Assembly: GCA_041600915.1 (NCBI GenBank)
Contig: JBFIJC010000207.1
Location: 1 to 6,941 of the forward strand
Direction: 5' to 3'
DNA length: 6,941 bases
From: Nitrogeniibacter sp041600915
GTDB lineage: Bacteria; Pseudomonadota; Gammaproteobacteria; Burkholderiales; Rhodocyclaceae
Shown piece after piece: positions 1 through 6,043 of the stretch. Position numbers and translations under genes: made by a program. Numbering within the stretch: position 1 is the stretch's first letter; each line of letters opens with the position of its first letter. Below the pieces are notes generated by a model. It worked only from the letters and a program-made list of their open reading frames with translations, searched no databases and had not been told where the DNA came from.

Positions 1-109
1 CGTGGCCTTTCCAGAAGACAACGCCCAACATAGCATCGCGCATGACGGGGAAGAGGAAGGAGATCGATTTGTTTGGCGACTGCCAATCTACCAACCTCCG
101 AACCGTCAA
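1..109 (-). CDS. Possible 5' end of a minus-strand gene running off the left edge (unrecognised)
   Basis: A minus-strand frame is open from a TAG at 113-115 to the window edge. It could start at TTG 107-109, TTG 92-94 or ATG 41-43; none has a convincing ribosome binding site. About 27 of 36 codons end in G or C, which resembles the neighbouring genes. A competing minus-strand frame from ATG 147-149 (beginning MKKGSSRN) is also open to the edge, but only about 20 of 49 of its codons end in G or C. The peptide contains a hydrophobic stretch (SISFLFPV, then AMLGVVFW). I recognise no family. The position just beyond the terminator of the etf/acd operon would suit the start of a new transcription unit. 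It may equally be non-coding spacer. Confidence 0.25.
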   Translation of the reverse strand, partial: MTVRRLVDWQSPNKSISFLFPVMRDAMLGVVFWKGH

Positions 110-186
110 CCACTACTTCCCCCGGATTGCGCGAAGAACCTTTTTTCATCTGTGCGCCACGCGAGCCCCGCTCCGCGCTGGCGACA

Positions 187-229
187 AAAGAAAAACCCCC
201 AAGGGCTGACGCCGATGGGGGTTTTCTTT
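187..229 (-). terminator. Strong intrinsic terminator of the etfBA-acd operon, possibly bidirectional
   Basis: The left arm 187-200 (AAAGAAAAACCCCC) pairs with the right arm 217-229 (GGGGGTTTTCTTT), with one bulged A. The 16-nt loop holds a further GGC/GCC pairing (204-206 with 211-213). Read on the minus strand, the hairpin comes about 16 nt after the acyl-CoA dehydrogenase stop codon. It is followed by a T-rich run (TTTTTCTTTTG), the form of a Rho-independent terminator. The plus strand also gives a T-rich tail, so it could stop transcription from both sides. Confidence 0.9.
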
Positions 230-244
230 GACAGGGTTCTATGT

Positions 245-2041
245 TCAGAACATGTCGTCTTCAAGCGCCAGCGCACCCGCCGCACCATTGACCACGGCGT
301 AAGCCAGACCCGGTGCCTGCGACAAGATGTGGTCGGCGTAGAAGCGTGCCGTCACGATCTTGGCCTGATAGAACGACGCGTCACCCGCGCCTTCGTTCAA
401 GCGCGTCTGCGAGATCATCGCCGCGCGAGCCATCTGCCAACCGCCAGCCACAATGCCGAACAGCTTGAGCATGGGCACAGCGCCCACCGAGGCCGCCTTG
501 ATGTCGCTGCCGTAAGTGGCCAGCACATAGTCCGTCGCCTCTTCCAGCGCGGTGATACCCGCCGACAGCGCAGTGCGAATTGCCTTGTACTCCGGCGCAC
601 TCTGCTCATTCAGCTGAACCACGACACCGCGCATCTGCTCGATCACGGCCTTCATGGCCATGCCGCCGTCGCGCGAGATCTTGCGGCCGATCAGGTCGTT
701 GCCCTGAATGGCGGTCGTGCCTTCGTAGATGGTGGTAATCCGGGCATCGCGGAAATGCTGAGCCGCGCCCGTTTCTTCGATAAAGCCCATACCGCCGTGA
801 ATCTGCACGCCGGTCGAGGCGATATCGATCGAATTCTCGGTGCACCAGCCTTTGACGATGGGAATCAGCAGATCAACAAAAGCCTGGTTCTGCGCACGCA
901 CAACTTCGTCTGGATGGTCATGTGCCATGTCGGTTGCTGCGCCGACCACATAGGCCAGCGCACGCATCGCTTCCGTCTGGGACTTCATCGACATCAGCAT
1001 GCGACGCACGTCCGGGTGACGAATGATGGCCACTTTGCCGCCGCCGCGAACGCCAGGCTCGGTGCCCTGCACGCGGTCACGGGCATAGCCCAGCGCCTGC
1101 TGGTAAGCGCGCTCTGACAGCGCCAGACCTTCCATGCCGACCGCAAAACGTGCCTCGTTCATCATGATGAACATGTACTCAAGGCCGCGGTTGGCTTCGC
1201 CAATCAGATAGCCTGTTGCGCCACCCTTGTCACCAAAGGCCAGTACGCAGGTCGGGCTGGCATGGATACCGAGCTTGTGCTCGATCGACACGCAGTGCAC
1301 ATCGTTACGTGCGCCCGGCGTGCCGTCGGCTTCGACCATGAACTTCGGCACCAGGAACAGCGAAATACCCTTCACCCCCTCCGGTGCGTCCGGCAGACGG
1401 CCGAGCACCAGGTGAACGATGTTGTCGGTCAGGTCGTGTTCGCCGTAGGTGATGAAAATCTTCTGGCCGAAGATCTTGTAACTGCCGTCGGCCTGCGGTT
1501 CAGCACGGGTGCGCACCGCCGCCAGATCGGAGCCGGCTTGCGGTTCGGTCAGGTTCATGGTGCCGGTCCATTCGCCGCTCACCATCTTGGTCAGATAGAC
1601 CGCTTTCTGCTCGTCCGTGCCGCGCAGCATCAGGGCTTCGATCGCGCCGTTGGTCAGCATGGGACACAGGGAGAAGGCCATGTTGGCCGCCTTCCACATT
1701 TCCATGACAGCGGTGTTGACCAGCTTCGGCAAGCCCTGACCGCCGTATTCCGGGTCGCAGGCCAGCGCCGTCCAGCCGGACTCGGCGAACTGACGATACG
1801 CGCCCTGCCAGCCCGGCGCCGTCGTCACCTCGCCATCTTTCCATTTGGCACCGACCTGATCACCCGTGCGGTTCAGCGGCGAGAGCACGCCAGAAGCAAA
1901 CTTGCCGGCCTCTTCAAGCACCGCATCCACCAAATCGTCGGTGGCATCGCCATAGCTCGGCAATTGGCTGACCTGCTCAAGGCCTGCCAGTTCTTTCATC
2001 ACGAACTGCATATCCCGAATCGGGGCAACGTACTCGCTCAT
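245..2041 (-). CDS. Acyl-CoA dehydrogenase, long 598-residue type with extra C-terminal domain
   Basis: FAD-dependent alpha,beta-dehydrogenation of an acyl-CoA, passing electrons to ETF. The N-terminus (residues about 2-35, YVAPIRDMQFVMKEL) matches the short extension typical of the roughly 600-residue acyl-CoA dehydrogenases (AcylCoA_DH_N type). Residues 158-180 carry the flavin/substrate signature (NLTEPQAGSDLAA). QIHGGMGF at 413-420 and IYEGTTAIQ at 438-446 form the C-terminal dehydrogenase core; E440 aligns with the catalytic base in MCAD-type enzymes. About residues 460-598 form the additional C-terminal domain of this subfamily. The ATG at 2039-2041 follows AGGAG (2052-2056) at 10 nt. 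It is the last gene of the etfB-etfA-membrane gene-acd operon, 58 nt downstream of the membrane gene, and ends at the terminator at 187-229. Substrate chain length cannot be read from sequence. Enzymes of this shape include 3-methylmercaptopropionyl-CoA dehydrogenase (DmdC), so the substrate could be something other than a plain fatty acyl-CoA. Confidence 0.95.
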   Translation of the reverse strand: MSEYVAPIRDMQFVMKELAGLEQVSQLPSYGDATDDLVDAVLEEAGKFASGVLSPLNRTGDQVGAKWKDGEVTTAPGWQGAYRQFAESGWTALACDPEYGGQGLPKLVNTAVMEMWKAANMAFSLCPMLTNGAIEALMLRGTDEQKAVYLTKMVSGEWTGTMNLTEPQAGSDLAAVRTRAEPQADGSYKIFGQKIFITYGEHDLTDNIVHLVLGRLPDAPEGVKGISLFLVPKFMVEADGTPGARNDVHCVSIEHKLGIHASPTCVLAFGDKGGATGYLIGEANRGLEYMFIMMNEARFAVGMEGLALSERAYQQALGYARDRVQGTEPGVRGGGKVAIIRHPDVRRMLMSMKSQTEAMRALAYVVGAATDMAHDHPDEVVRAQNQAFVDLLIPIVKGWCTENSIDIASTGVQIHGGMGFIEETGAAQHFRDARITTIYEGTTAIQGNDLIGRKISRDGGMAMKAVIEQMRGVVVQLNEQSAPEYKAIRTALSAGITALEEATDYVLATYGSDIKAASVGAVPMLKLFGIVAGGWQMARAAMISQTRLNEGAGDASFYQAKIVTARFYADHILSQAPGLAYAVVNGAAGALALEDDMF

Positions 2042-2099
2042 TGTCCATGCACTCCTGTCCAGTGTTTGATTGTGGTTGCGACGATCGCCGCAGCCGTGC

Positions 2100-2765
2100 C
2101 TATTTGTTCTTCAAGTAAAGACGGTCATCGAAACTGGCGACCCAATCCGGTCGATAGATAACCATCACGGTAATCACTGCGCCCGACAACCAGGCTTCGG
2201 AAAAGCCCAGCAGCAGGAAATACGGCAGATAGTCCGATGCCAGAAAATCCAGGGAATACACATCGGCAACACTCAGCACCACCGACGCCAACAGCCCCTG
2301 CGCCATCACAGTGGCCGCACTGCCAAAAAACGCGACCACGAACACGTATACAAAAAAGTGCCGGGGCAGACGCCACGCCACGAGCCGACGAATACCGTCG
2401 GCAACGATCACCGGCCACACCGCCATCACCAGCCAGTTCAAGCCAAGGCTCTGCCAGTCACCCCCGGTGGCCAGCACGACCGCAGCCAGAACAATGCCGA
2501 GCAAGGCCATGGCCAACTGAGGCCCAAACAGCAAGGTCGCCACCATCGCGCCGAGCAGGTGCAGATCCAGACCGGGGAGCACCCCCGCTTTCATCCGCCA
2601 CACCAGCATCAGCGCGACCGCCGTCCCGAGCCACACATTCATGCGCTCGGACCGGCCAAGGCTGGCCCAGGGACCGGTCCGGACAATCCAGACCAGCACC
2701 AGGCAGGAGAGCGCACTCGCCCCCCAAAGCCAGCCTCCGGCAAACAAATCAGCGGTGAAATTCAC
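2100..2765 (-). CDS. CbiM/COG3235-like integral membrane protein (ECF-transporter permease-like)
   Basis: A 221-residue, very hydrophobic protein with about six membrane segments (roughly residues 11-29, 42-59, 68-98, 109-126, 136-165, 177-203). The stretches LDLHLLGAMVATLLFGP (67-82) and RHFFVYVFVVAFFGSA (135-150) resemble the COG3235 branch of the CbiM family, often annotated as 'energy-coupling factor ABC transporter permease'. The N-terminal Met-His metal-binding segment of true CbiM/NikM proteins is absent, and no ATPase or CbiQ partner lies in the window, so metal transport is unproven. The start is GTG at 2763-2765, 18 nt after the etfA stop, preceded by AGGGG (2775-2779) at 9 nt. An in-frame TAA (the etfA stop) excludes an earlier start, and the next Met is residue 42. 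The start codon lies inside a strong inverted repeat. Its place between etfA and the dehydrogenase suggests co-expression, but its role there is unknown. Confidence 0.8.
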   Translation of the reverse strand: MNFTADLFAGGWLWGASALSCLVLVWIVRTGPWASLGRSERMNVWLGTAVALMLVWRMKAGVLPGLDLHLLGAMVATLLFGPQLAMALLGIVLAAVVLATGGDWQSLGLNWLVMAVWPVIVADGIRRLVAWRLPRHFFVYVFVVAFFGSAATVMAQGLLASVVLSVADVYSLDFLASDYLPYFLLLGFSEAWLSGAVITVMVIYRPDWVASFDDRLYLKNK

Positions 2766-2770
2766 CGCTG
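2750..2770 (-). promoter_or_regulatory. Perfect 10-bp-arm palindrome over the GTG start codon of the membrane gene
   Basis: CAGCGGTGAA (2750-2759) and TTCACCGCTG (2761-2770) are exact reverse complements around one central base. In the minus-strand mRNA this would fold into a 9-bp stem with a 3-nt loop, with the GTG start codon (2763-2765) inside the stem and the ribosome binding site (2775-2779) just upstream. The base of the stem lies about 13 nt past the etfA stop, so a ribosome finishing etfA could disturb it. Translational coupling or a protein binding site are both possible. Confidence 0.6.
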
Positions 2771-2783
2771 CAAGCCCCTGTGC

Positions 2784-3719
2784 TTAACCCAGTGCGGCGG
2801 TCAGTGCCGGGACGGCTTCAAACAGATCCGCCACCAGGCCGTAATCAGCCACCTGGAAAATCGGCGCTTCTTCGTCCTTGTTGATCGCGACGATGACCTT
2901 CGAGTCCTTCATGCCGGCCAGGTGCTGGATGGCGCCCGAAATACCGATGGCGATATACAGCTGCGGCGCGACGATCTTGCCGGTCTGACCCACCTGATAG
3001 TCGTTCGGCACATAGCCCGCGTCCACCGCTGCGCGGCTGGCGCCGAGGGCGGCGTTGAGCTTGTCGGCCAGCGGCTCGAGCAGGCTGTGGTAGTTCTCAC
3101 CATTACCCAGGCCACGACCACCCGACACGATGACGCCGGCGGCACCCAGTTCGGGACGCTCGGATTTGGTCAGCTCGCGATTGACCAGCTTGGTCAGGCC
3201 GGTATCGGCGGCTGCTTCGAGTGCTTCGACGCTGCCACTGCCACCGGTCTCGGCGACCGCATCAAAACCGGTCGTACGCACCGTGATGACCTTGACCGGA
3301 TCGGCGCTTTGCACGGTAGCAATCGCGTTGCCGGCGTAAATCGGACGACGAAAGGTGTCAGCCGACACCACGGCGACGATCTCGGAGACCTGCGCCACAT
3401 CCAGCTGGGCGGCCACACGCGGCATCACGTTCTTGCCGAAGGTGGAGGCCGCGGCGAGGATATGGGTGTAACCGGACGCGCTGGCGACGATCAGGGCGGC
3501 AACGTTTTCGGCGCCACCATCGGTGTAGTGGGCCGCATCGGCGACACGCACTTTGCTCACACCAGCGAGCTTGGCGCCGGCTTCCGCCGCTGCCGCGCAG
3601 CCGCTGCCGACCACCAGCAAATCGATGTCACCACCGATGGCTTGTGCTGCGGCGAGGGTGTTGAGGGTGCCAGCCTTGATGCTGGCGTTATCGTGTTCTG
3701 CGATGACGAGGATGCTCAT
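2784..3719 (-). CDS. etfA: Electron transfer flavoprotein alpha subunit
   Basis: The 311-residue alpha subunit (FixB family) of the FAD-containing ETF heterodimer. It accepts electrons from acyl-CoA dehydrogenases and hands them to ETF:quinone oxidoreductase. The N-terminal nucleotide-binding-like domain starts MSILVIAEHDN and runs to about residue 185. The C-terminal FAD domain contains GVIVSGGRGLGNGENY (195-210), DYQVGQTGKIVAPQLYIAIG (starting at 240) and the family signature LYIAIGISGAIQHLAG (254-269) ending in VAIN (277-280). Length and motifs are those of an intact protein. The ATG at 3717-3719 lies 2 nt beyond the etfB stop, with AAGGTGA in the end of etfB acting as ribosome binding site. 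That gives tight translational coupling, as expected for subunits made 1:1. Confidence 0.98.
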   Translation of the reverse strand: MSILVIAEHDNASIKAGTLNTLAAAQAIGGDIDLLVVGSGCAAAAEAGAKLAGVSKVRVADAAHYTDGGAENVAALIVASASGYTHILAAASTFGKNVMPRVAAQLDVAQVSEIVAVVSADTFRRPIYAGNAIATVQSADPVKVITVRTTGFDAVAETGGSGSVEALEAAADTGLTKLVNRELTKSERPELGAAGVIVSGGRGLGNGENYHSLLEPLADKLNAALGASRAAVDAGYVPNDYQVGQTGKIVAPQLYIAIGISGAIQHLAGMKDSKVIVAINKDEEAPIFQVADYGLVADLFEAVPALTAALG

Positions 3720-3721
3720 AT

Positions 3722-4471
3722 TCAGATCACCTTGGCTTCGTTCTTGAGTTTGGCGACCAGTTCGGCCACATCGGCAACTTTGACACCGGCGCTGCGCTTG
3801 GGCGGCTCTTCAACCTTGAGCGTCTTGAGGCGCGGTGCGACATCCACGCCCAGATCGGCGGGAGTGACGGTTTCGAGCGGCTTCTTCTTGGCCTTCATGA
3901 TGTTCGGCAGCGTGGCGTAACGCGGCTCGTTCAAGCGCAGGTCGGTGGTGACGATGGCCGGCAGGCTCATCGACAGGGTCTCGAGACCACCGTCGATCTC
4001 ACGGGTCACCGTGGCCTTGCCGTCAGCGATGGCCACTTTGGACGCGAAGGTCGCTTGCGGCAGATTCAACAGCGCAGCCAGCATCTGACCGGTCTGGTTG
4101 GCATCGTCATCAATGGCCTGCTTGCCGAGGATGACCAGCTGCGGGCCTTCCTTCTCAACCAGCGACTTGAGCAGCTTGGCCACGGCCAGCGGCTGAAGTT
4201 CTTCGTCGGTCTGCACCAGAATGCCGCGATCAGCGCCGATGGCCATGGCGGTGCGCAGGGTTTCCTGACACTGGGCCACGCCGCAAGACACGGCGATAAC
4301 TTCCGTCGCCACGCCCGCTTCTTTCAGGCGGACGGCTTCTTCGACGGCGATTTCGTCGAAGGGGTTCATGCTCATCTTCACGTTGGCAATATCGACGCCG
4401 CTCGCATCGGCCTTCACGCGTACTTTTACGTTGTAATCAACGACCCGTTTGACGGGAACCAGAATCTTCAA
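3722..4471 (-). CDS. etfB: Electron transfer flavoprotein beta subunit
   Basis: The 249-residue beta subunit (FixA family), which binds AMP and contacts the partner dehydrogenase. It starts MKILVPVKRVVDYNVKVRV. The nucleotide-binding region includes VSCG (61-64) and LGKQAIDDDANQTGQM (115-130). LRLNEPRYATLPNIMKAKKK (178-197) is the ETF-beta signature and recognition loop that docks dehydrogenases and is very like the mitochondrial protein; L188 corresponds to the anchoring leucine. The start codon is TTG (4469-4471), as an in-frame TGA at 4487-4489 and a near-perfect ribosome binding site (AAGGAGGA, 4477-4484, 5 nt away) leave no better choice. It is the first gene of the operon, divergent from the TetR gene. 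Its promoter is covered by the operator array, so repression by that regulator is likely. Confidence 0.98.
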   Translation of the reverse strand: MKILVPVKRVVDYNVKVRVKADASGVDIANVKMSMNPFDEIAVEEAVRLKEAGVATEVIAVSCGVAQCQETLRTAMAIGADRGILVQTDEELQPLAVAKLLKSLVEKEGPQLVILGKQAIDDDANQTGQMLAALLNLPQATFASKVAIADGKATVTREIDGGLETLSMSLPAIVTTDLRLNEPRYATLPNIMKAKKKPLETVTPADLGVDVAPRLKTLKVEEPPKRSAGVKVADVAELVAKLKNEAKVI

Positions 4472-4476
4472 GGCTG

Positions 4477-4484
4477 TCCTCCTT
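4477..4484 (-). promoter_or_regulatory. Strong ribosome binding site that fixes the TTG start of etfB
   Basis: On the minus strand AAGGAGGA lies 5 nt before TTG 4469-4471. The match to the anti-Shine-Dalgarno sequence is almost complete and may compensate for the weak start codon. No ATG or GTG lies between this site and the upstream in-frame stop. Confidence 0.85.
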
Positions 4485-4568
4485 AATCAAATCTTCAGAA
4501 AGGCAATATTGCTACAAGGCCAACATTCATTATGGCATCGCGCACGATGTTTCGCATGACGCCCCCGA

Positions 4569-4598
4569 TTGGCAAATTTCCATACGGGAAAGTATGGC
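4569..4598 (+). promoter_or_regulatory. Predicted promoter of the TetR gene
   Basis: TTGGCA (4569-4574, 5 of 6 to TTGACA), an 18-bp spacer, then TATGGC (4593-4598, keeping the leading TAT). Transcription would start near 4605, giving a leader of about 38 nt. Operator 1 fills most of the spacer and the -10, and operator 2 covers the start point, which predicts autorepression. The -10 match is weak. Confidence 0.4.
4580..4597. promoter_or_regulatory. Operator 1 of the TetR regulator (predicted)
   Basis: CCATACGGGAAAGTATGG is an 18-bp inverted repeat with perfect 6-bp arms and a 6-bp centre. It directly abuts operator 2 and is identical to it at 14 of 18 positions. It lies at the predicted start point of the etfB transcript and between the -35 and -10 of tetR. 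Size, symmetry and position fit a TetR dimer site. Confidence 0.75.
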
Positions 4599-4615
4599 CG
4601 TACGGTAGCGTATGG
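4598..4615. promoter_or_regulatory. Operator 2 of the TetR regulator (predicted)
   Basis: CCGTACGGTAGCGTATGG has arms CCGTAC/GTATGG (one mismatch from perfect symmetry) and follows operator 1 with no gap, centre to centre 18 bp. It contains the predicted etfB -10 (4602-4607). Confidence 0.75.
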
Positions 4616-4631
4616 ATGCCGTTTTTGTCAA
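4602..4631 (-). promoter_or_regulatory. Predicted promoter of the etfB-etfA-membrane gene-acd operon
   Basis: On the minus strand there is a perfect -35 TTGACA (4626-4631), an 18-bp spacer, then TACCGT (4602-4607), which keeps the three most conserved -10 bases (TA...T). The start would be near 4595, leaving a leader of about 124 nt before etfB. Operator 2 covers the -10 and operator 3 overlaps the -35, so repressor binding should exclude RNA polymerase. Confidence 0.55.
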
Positions 4632-4646
4632 TACTACGGCGTATGG
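4629..4646. promoter_or_regulatory. Operator 3 of the TetR regulator (predicted), overlapping the tetR start codon
   Basis: CAATACTACGGCGTATGG fits the same CCRTAC-N6-GTATGG pattern with one mismatch in the left arm. Its centre is 31 bp (about three helical turns) from operator 2. The right arm contains the ATG of the TetR gene (4643-4645), and the left arm overlaps the etfB -35. It is the weakest of the three sites by symmetry. Confidence 0.55.
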
Positions 4647-5236
4647 AAAATTCGAAGACCAAACCTCGTGCCCAACTCGACCGCTCGACCTGGGTGCTCG
4701 CCGCCACCGACCTTCTCGCCAAGGAGGGCGTCGCGGGCTTGCGGGTAGAGTTGCTGGCCAAGCACCTGAAGGTGACCAAGGGCAGTTTTTACTGGCACTT
4801 CAAGGATCGCAGCGACTTGCTGCAGTCGGTGCTGGAGGTCTGGAAAGAAGGCCGCATCAAGGACATCGTGAAGCAAACCCGCGCCAACGCCGGCTCCGAG
4901 TTGTCGCAGCTACACCACGTCATTGACGTCTACAGTGCCAGCCGCAGCCGCAAAGGCATGATGATCGAGCTGGCCGTGCGCGACTGGGCGCGGCGTGACG
5001 ACACGGCCGCGGCGGTGGTCGAAGAAGTCGACACCTGGCGCCTCAAATGCGCTCGCGAGCTGTTCCTGTCCTGCGGCGTGCCGATGGCTGAAGCGTCGAG
5101 CCGCAGCATGTTGCTCTACGCGTATGTGTTCGGCGTCTCGCTGATGTTTTGCGACCGCTACGCGGACAACCTGAACGATCTGAAAAACGACATCGCCGGG
5201 CTGATCGCAAGCTCAAGCAACGCCACAAAAGCCTGA
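4643..5236 (+). CDS. TetR/AcrR-family transcriptional regulator, probable repressor of the etf/acd operon
   Basis: A 197-residue protein beginning MENSKTKPRAQLDRSTWVLA. The helix-turn-helix domain spans about residues 13-58, with LLAKHLKVTKGSFYWHFKDR at 37-56 in the classic TetR form (GSFYWHF recognition segment). The helical remainder (about 70-197) is the ligand-binding and dimerisation domain; its ligand cannot be read from sequence. An upstream ATG at 4532 in the same frame would add 37 residues encoded by the promoter and operator DNA, so the ATG at 4643 is preferred even though its ribosome binding site is weak. The gene is divergent from etfB and shares with it an array of three palindromes, so it probably represses both. 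FadP-type TetR regulators are described for betaproteobacterial fatty-acid genes; this could be one, but I cannot confirm orthology. It converges on the tatD gene, with 11 nt between the stops. Confidence 0.93.
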   Translation: MENSKTKPRAQLDRSTWVLAATDLLAKEGVAGLRVELLAKHLKVTKGSFYWHFKDRSDLLQSVLEVWKEGRIKDIVKQTRANAGSELSQLHHVIDVYSASRSRKGMMIELAVRDWARRDDTAAAVVEEVDTWRLKCARELFLSCGVPMAEASSRSMLLYAYVFGVSLMFCDRYADNLNDLKNDIAGLIASSSNATKA

Positions 5237-5253
5237 CGCGCAAGGCCTCAGGC
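5231..5253 (-). terminator. Inverted repeat over the convergent stop codons; weak terminator for tatD
   Basis: GCCTGA (5231-5236) and TCAGGC (5248-5253) pair across an 11-nt loop. The left arm contains the tetR stop (5234-5236) and the right arm the tatD stop (5248-5250). On the minus strand the hairpin is followed by TTTTG, a short T run, so it may act as a weak terminator for the crotonase-tatD transcript. The plus strand has no T run. Confidence 0.4.
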
Positions 5254-6024
5254 GAGCAACCCGTTCAGCCGCGGCAAGGCACGACGCGCATTCGCCCCGG
5301 TCGCGGCAACAATGTCCGCCAAGGGCTCGCCTCTTAACTCGGCCAGGGTTTCGGCAATGCGTGCCAGATTGACCGGCTCGTTTCGCTGACCCCGCGCCCA
5401 AACCGGCGGCATGTCCGGCGCATCAGTTTCGAGCACAATCGCACTCAGGGGCAAACTCGCCGCCAATGCACGAATCCTGCGCGAACCGGGATAGGTCAGC
5501 GTCCCGCCGAAACCCAGTTTGAAACCCATCATCAACAAGGTATCTGCCTGCTGGCGACTGCCATTGAACGCATGGGCAATGCCGCCGCGCACACCGGCCT
5601 TTTTCAGTGAGCGGATGATCGGCTCGACCGCATGGCGCACATGCAGGATCACCGGCAGCTCAAATCGCTTTGCGAGCGCCAACTGCGCGTCGAACCACGG
5701 TAGCTGTGCGGCCATGTCCGGCGCAGGAATAAAACCATCGAGGCCGATTTCGCCCACCGCCACAGCATCCGGCCGAGCCAAGCGCTGGGCGAGCAGCTCG
5801 AGATCTTCGGGGCGCGCGCGATCGATATAGAGCGGATGCAGACCGTAGGCGCGCGCCAGGTTCGGCGTCGCATCGGCCAATGCATCCAGGGCATCAAAAC
5901 CCGCTGCCGTGACTGCGGGCACCACATAGGCCCCTACCCCGGCATCGCGGGCCGCGTCCATCAGCGCCTGCCGATCCGGCGCAAACGCATCCGCGTCAAG
6001 ATGAATGTGGGTGTCGATCAGCAT
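5248..6024 (-). CDS. TatD-family metal-dependent hydrolase (YjjV type)
   Basis: A 258-residue TIM-barrel metallohydrolase of the TatD family; members are divalent-metal-dependent DNases or phosphoesterases, cytoplasmic. All expected metal ligands are present: H6 and H8 in DTHIHLD, E92 in VGEIGLD, H128 in VILHVRH, H151 in AHAFNGS and D201 in LETDAPDMP. ETDAPDMPP followed by NEP is more like E. coli YjjV than TatD or YcfH. The ATG at 6022-6024 is chosen because the protein then begins directly at MLIDTH, as family members do, with a G-rich ribosome binding site (GGGGGTG) just upstream. A longer frame from 6078 would overlap the crotonase gene and add an atypical N-terminus. It lies 19 nt downstream of the crotonase gene and is probably cotranscribed with it. 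The natural substrate of YjjV-type proteins is not established. Confidence 0.93.
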   Translation of the reverse strand: MLIDTHIHLDADAFAPDRQALMDAARDAGVGAYVVPAVTAAGFDALDALADATPNLARAYGLHPLYIDRARPEDLELLAQRLARPDAVAVGEIGLDGFIPAPDMAAQLPWFDAQLALAKRFELPVILHVRHAVEPIIRSLKKAGVRGGIAHAFNGSRQQADTLLMMGFKLGFGGTLTYPGSRRIRALAASLPLSAIVLETDAPDMPPVWARGQRNEPVNLARIAETLAELRGEPLADIVAATGANARRALPRLNGLLA

Positions 6025-6043
6025 CGCACCCCCAAACAATCGC

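Noticed and set aside
33..48. A shared 10-mer (GCATCGCGCA at 33-42 and 4535-4544) with nearby CCAACAT and CATGACG in the same order at both places.
   Set aside because: Ten-base matches are expected many times by chance in about 7 kb, and the spacing of the blocks differs, so this does not support a real repeat.
73..86. A small inverted repeat TTGGC/GCCAA near the left edge.
   Set aside because: Five-base arms with a short loop are common by chance, and nothing nearby suggests a function.
2..1117. A 371-codon open plus-strand frame at the left edge.
   Set aside because: It runs through the intrinsic terminator and then opposite the acyl-CoA dehydrogenase gene, and shows no recognisable domain.
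2070..3920. A 616-codon open frame on the plus strand opposite etfA and the membrane gene.
   Set aside because: It is antisense to well-recognised genes. Long open antisense frames are expected in GC-rich DNA, and its composition (many His, Arg, Gln) is typical of such shadows.
4532..4642. A 37-residue N-terminal extension of the TetR regulator from ATG 4532.
   Set aside because: It would be encoded by the promoter and operator DNA and would precede the normal TetR N-terminus. The ATG at 4643 gives a standard length.
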